The translations under genes and the position numbers were made by a program. Positions 61,250 through 64,000 of a DNA stretch of 64,000 nt are shown piece by piece (position 1 is the stretch's first letter; each line of letters opens with the position of its first letter). Under the pieces are notes generated by a model that had not been told where the DNA came from, did not search any database, and worked only from the letters and a program-made list of their open reading frames with translations. The DNA is from Streptomyces spirodelae (GTDB lineage: Bacteria > Actinomycetota > Actinomycetes > Streptomycetales > Streptomycetaceae), in contig NZ_JAFFZN010000010.1 in NCBI RefSeq assembly GCF_017676385.1, positions 124,001-188,000 on the forward strand. The letters run 5' to 3'.

Positions 61250-63121
61250 GTGCGGTTACGCGAACGGTTGCGGTACTGGTTCGACGGCACGATGGACCGG
61301 GGGACACCCGCGCTGATCGGCTGGCTGGCGCTCGCGTCCACCGGGCTGATCGTGGTCGTCACGACGTCAGTGGTGCTGTTCACCGACGAGGACACCGAGG
61401 CGCACGGCGGATGGCTCGGTGTGGCGTGGATGAGTCTGCTGCGCACGCTCGACCCGGGCACCATGGGAGACGACACCGGGCGACCGGTCTTCCTGGCCCT
61501 CATGCTGGCGGTGACGATCGGCGGGATCTTCATCGTCAGCGCGCTGATCGGTGTGCTGACCGCCGGCCTGAACGCCCGCATCGAGCAGCTGCGCAAGGGC
61601 AGATCCCGGCTCTTCGAGCGGGGCCACACGATCATCCTGGGCTGGTCGGAGCAGATCTTCACGGTGATCGATGAGCTGGTCGAGGCCAACCAGAGCGAGC
61701 GCCGCTCCTGCGTGGTGGTGCTCGCCGACCGGGACAAGGTCTCCATGGAGGAGCAGATCCGGCTGCGGGTGCCCAGAACGGGAAGGACGCGGGTGATCTG
61801 CCGGTCCGGCAACCCGCTCAAGCGCGCGGACCTGGAGCTGGTCAGCCCGGACACCAGCAAGGCCATCATGGTGCTGCCCCCAGCGGACCCTGAGGCGGAC
61901 ACCATGGTCATCAAGACGCTGCTGGTGCTCAACAACCGCGTCTGGCAACCCTCCCGGCCACATGTGGTGGCAGCGGTTCAGGATTCGGACAACCTCGCGG
62001 CGGCACGTCTGGCAGCAGGCCGGAACGGCCTGGTGATCGACGCCGACGACATCGCCGTTCGCTTCATCGTGCAGTCCCACCGGCAGACCGGCCTCTCCAC
62101 GGTCTGCAACGAACTGCTCAGCTTCTACGGCAGCGAGCTCTACATCCGCGCCGAGCCCTCTCTCACCGGGGTGACGTACGGCGAGGCACTGCACCGGTAC
62201 GAGCTCGGCACACCCGTGGGGCTGCGCAGAGCCGACGGACAGCTCCTGCTGAACCCACCGATGGGCACCGTCATCGGTGAGGAGGACGGCGTCATCGTGC
62301 TCGCCGAGGACGATCTGTTCATCAAGCTCGCGACCAGGAACCACGCGCGGATCGTCGAGGAGGCGCTGGCCTTCGCTCAACCTCCGGACCTGGCTCCGGA
62401 CCGCACCCTGCTGATCGGCTGGAACGGGCGCGTCCCGAAGATCATCGAGCTGTTGGACAGTTTCGTCGAGCCCGGCTCGGCGCTGGACATCGCGGCCCCG
62501 CAACGTCCGGTGGCCGATGTGCTGGTTCCGTACGAGAACCTCACCGTGGGCTACAAGTACTGCCGCCCCACCAGCAGGCGCTCGCTGGAAGCCCTCGACC
62601 CCGGCAGTTACCAGCACGTCCTGGTGCTCCCCGACGAGGGAACCGACGCCGAACAGGCCGACAATCGCACCTTGGTGACCCTCCTCCACCTGCGCGACCT
62701 CGAGGACCGGCTCGGCGACCCGTACTCGATCGTCACCGAGATGAACGAGGACAGCAACCGCGAGGTCGCCCAGGTCACCAGGGCCGACGACTTCATTGTC
62801 AGCTCGAAATTGATCAGCTTGATGCTGGCGCAACTCACCGAGAACCGGCACCTGCACGACGTGCTGATCGATCTCTTCGACCCCGCGGGCTCCGAGATCT
62901 ACCTCAAGCCCGCGACCCGCTACCTCAGGTCCGGCGCCGAGGCGAACTTCGCAACGGTCATCGAGTCCGCCCGCCGCCTCGGTGAGACGGCCGTCGGGTA
63001 CCGGCTGGGCGCCCAACGCGGTGCTCCCCCCGCCTACGGTGTGCACCTCAACCCGCCCAAGGCCGCCCGGCTCCGCTTGACCGAGGAGGACCACGTCATC
63101 GTGCTCGCCGAGGAGGAATAG
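61250..63121 (+). CDS. CASTOR/POLLUX/SYM8-type ion channel protein with RCK-like domains
   Basis: 623 residues. Two N-terminal helices (LIGWLALASTGLIVVVTTSVVLF and FLALMLAVTIGGIFIVSALIGVLTAGLNARI) flank a pore-loop-like region, then RCK/TrkA-N folds: GHTIILGWSEQIFTVIDELVEAN, and later LIGWNGRVPKIIELLDSFVEPGS. Bacterial relatives of the plant SYM8/CASTOR channel share this layout and are thought to conduct cations under ligand control. GTG start at 61250 with GGGGA upstream; longer open frame before it is not conserved-looking. No regulator adjacent. Confidence 0.87.
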   Translation: MRLRERLRYWFDGTMDRGTPALIGWLALASTGLIVVVTTSVVLFTDEDTEAHGGWLGVAWMSLLRTLDPGTMGDDTGRPVFLALMLAVTIGGIFIVSALIGVLTAGLNARIEQLRKGRSRLFERGHTIILGWSEQIFTVIDELVEANQSERRSCVVVLADRDKVSMEEQIRLRVPRTGRTRVICRSGNPLKRADLELVSPDTSKAIMVLPPADPEADTMVIKTLLVLNNRVWQPSRPHVVAAVQDSDNLAAARLAAGRNGLVIDADDIAVRFIVQSHRQTGLSTVCNELLSFYGSELYIRAEPSLTGVTYGEALHRYELGTPVGLRRADGQLLLNPPMGTVIGEEDGVIVLAEDDLFIKLATRNHARIVEEALAFAQPPDLAPDRTLLIGWNGRVPKIIELLDSFVEPGSALDIAAPQRPVADVLVPYENLTVGYKYCRPTSRRSLEALDPGSYQHVLVLPDEGTDAEQADNRTLVTLLHLRDLEDRLGDPYSIVTEMNEDSNREVAQVTRADDFIVSSKLISLMLAQLTENRHLHDVLIDLFDPAGSEIYLKPATRYLRSGAEANFATVIESARRLGETAVGYRLGAQRGAPPAYGVHLNPPKAARLRLTEEDHVIVLAEEE

Positions 63122-63385
63122 CCGCCCCCGGGGGAAGGGCCGCCGCTCTCGGCGCAACCGGGCAGTTCTGACCGCGTGACGGCGGCTCGACGATCGCGAC
63201 CACCGAGCAGACCCCGCCCCACAGCGCGCATGGGTGCAACAGGCACGGACATGACTGCGCCCGGCGGATGCCTGCCGCGGTATCCGGTCCATCGTGGTGC
63301 GGCCTCCGGGACATCGTGTCTGCTTTCGGCCAATATCGCCTGGTGAGTATCACAACCAGCGCGGTTGACGGAAGGTGCGTTCCCG

Positions 63386-64000
63386 ATGGTGGACGAAGAA
63401 GGGCGGCCGATGCCCGGCGAGGTGTCAGCCCCACGGGACACGCCCGTATCGCCGGAAGCGGTCCGGAGATATCGGAGGGAGCTGACCGAAGGCGAGGATG
63501 CCATTGATCCGGCCACCTGGTCCGGTTCGGTGCCTCATGTGTACGGCATCGCTCCGCGGGTGCGCATCGGCCGCAGCAGGTGGTTCAACCTGCTCTGGCT
63601 GCTGCCCCTGGGATTCCTGGTCCTCATCATCGCGGTCGCGGCAGCCAAGCACCTGCGCGGTCTCGGGCCGGTACAGCAGTTCCTCCACACCTATCCGGGC
63701 ACGATCCTGGTCCCGCGGCCGGCGCGCAGGAGCGGGCTGCCCGCCTGGCTGGGGTGGCAGCACTTCCTCAACCTGTTCCTGCTGATCTTCGTCATCCGGT
63801 CCGGAATCCAGATCATCGGTGACCACCCGCGTCTGTACTGGACCAGACACAGCACGCCGGGCCGTGAGTGGTTCCGGGTCCAGAAGCCGGTGCCGTCCGA
63901 TCCACTGTGGACAGCGAAGAAGGACTCCATCGCTCTGCCCGGACAGGTGGGGCTGCCCGGGCTGCGGCACTCGATCGGGCTGGCCCGGTGGTGGCACCTG
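63386..64000 (+). CDS. Membrane-anchored molybdopterin-dependent oxidoreductase, N-terminal cytochrome b part (cut by window end)
   Basis: 205 codons are visible. A soluble N-terminus of about 75 residues precedes helix FNLLWLLPLGFLVLIIAVAAA and a second hydrophobic region WQHFLNLFLLIFVIRSGIQI with a His typical of b-type cytochrome. Then follow DHPRLYWTRHSTPGREWFRV and LPGLRHSIGLARWWHL, which I recognise from Streptomyces proteins annotated as molybdopterin-dependent oxidoreductases with an N-terminal cytochrome b561-like domain. The catalytic domain lies outside. ATG at 63386 with GGAAGG 10 bases before. Confidence 0.7.
   Translation, partial: MVDEEGRPMPGEVSAPRDTPVSPEAVRRYRRELTEGEDAIDPATWSGSVPHVYGIAPRVRIGRSRWFNLLWLLPLGFLVLIIAVAAAKHLRGLGPVQQFLHTYPGTILVPRPARRSGLPAWLGWQHFLNLFLLIFVIRSGIQIIGDHPRLYWTRHSTPGREWFRVQKPVPSDPLWTAKKDSIALPGQVGLPGLRHSIGLARWWHL

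Overview
The window is GC-rich actinobacterial DNA, most likely from Streptomyces: codon third positions are strongly G/C, GTG and TTG starts are frequent, and the gene families are typical of that genus (twin-PlsC, DevS-like kinase, LutABC, WGR and SYM8-type proteins). All calls come from reading the sequence; no database search was run.

Layout. 1-9.7 kb is a worn accessory segment: a truncated ABC exporter with a divergent TetR gene, an AhpD-like protein, two PlsC-type acyltransferases, a DUF2975/HTH pair and a TMEM175 channel, interleaved with decayed genes (ribosome-hibernation factor, universal stress protein, transposase, secreted nuclease). 9.7-12.2 kb is a persulfide/sulfite operon (TauE, rhodanese, MBL-rhodanese fusion). 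12.4-18.4 kb is a lactate locus: lactate permease, lutABC and a divergent GntR regulator, with two perfect TGGTC-N-GACCA operators between them.

19.3-24.1 kb is the most unusual part: a tightly coupled four-gene operon of a tyrosine-type ammonia lyase, a fusion of a probable haem-dependent tyrosine 3-hydroxylase with a catechol-type O-methyltransferase, a second O-methyltransferase and a phenolic acid decarboxylase. Read together it predicts conversion of tyrosine to methoxylated hydroxystyrenes such as 4-vinylguaiacol. Next to it is a guanidine exporter gene under a guanidine-III riboswitch. 25.3-29.1 kb holds a GntR regulator divergent from a PLP sulfur-amino-acid lyase and an NhaC/MetT-type transporter. 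29.5-32.4 kb holds an aldo/keto reductase, an MFS exporter and a MarR regulator.

32.5-49.6 kb is a hypoxia/anaerobic-survival island: D-lactate dehydrogenase, universal stress protein, DoxX protein, a DevS/DosS-like kinase, hemerythrin, NarK, a PNPOx-like protein, an Acg-type nitroreductase and narGHJI. I find a recurring GGGCC-N4-GGCCC-type box in front of five of its transcription units, in two of them as a pair exactly 33 bp apart, which suggests one DevR-type regulon.

49.8-64 kb is mixed: a glutamate-dehydrogenase-family enzyme, an NmrA-like protein with a divergent TetR gene and twin operators, a CDF metal exporter, a WGR/beta-propeller protein, a 19-residue hydrophobic peptide gene with its own RBS and terminator, an amidase with a divergent TetR gene, an Imm5-like protein, a SYM8/CASTOR-type ion-channel protein, and the start of a membrane-anchored molybdopterin oxidoreductase cut by the window end.
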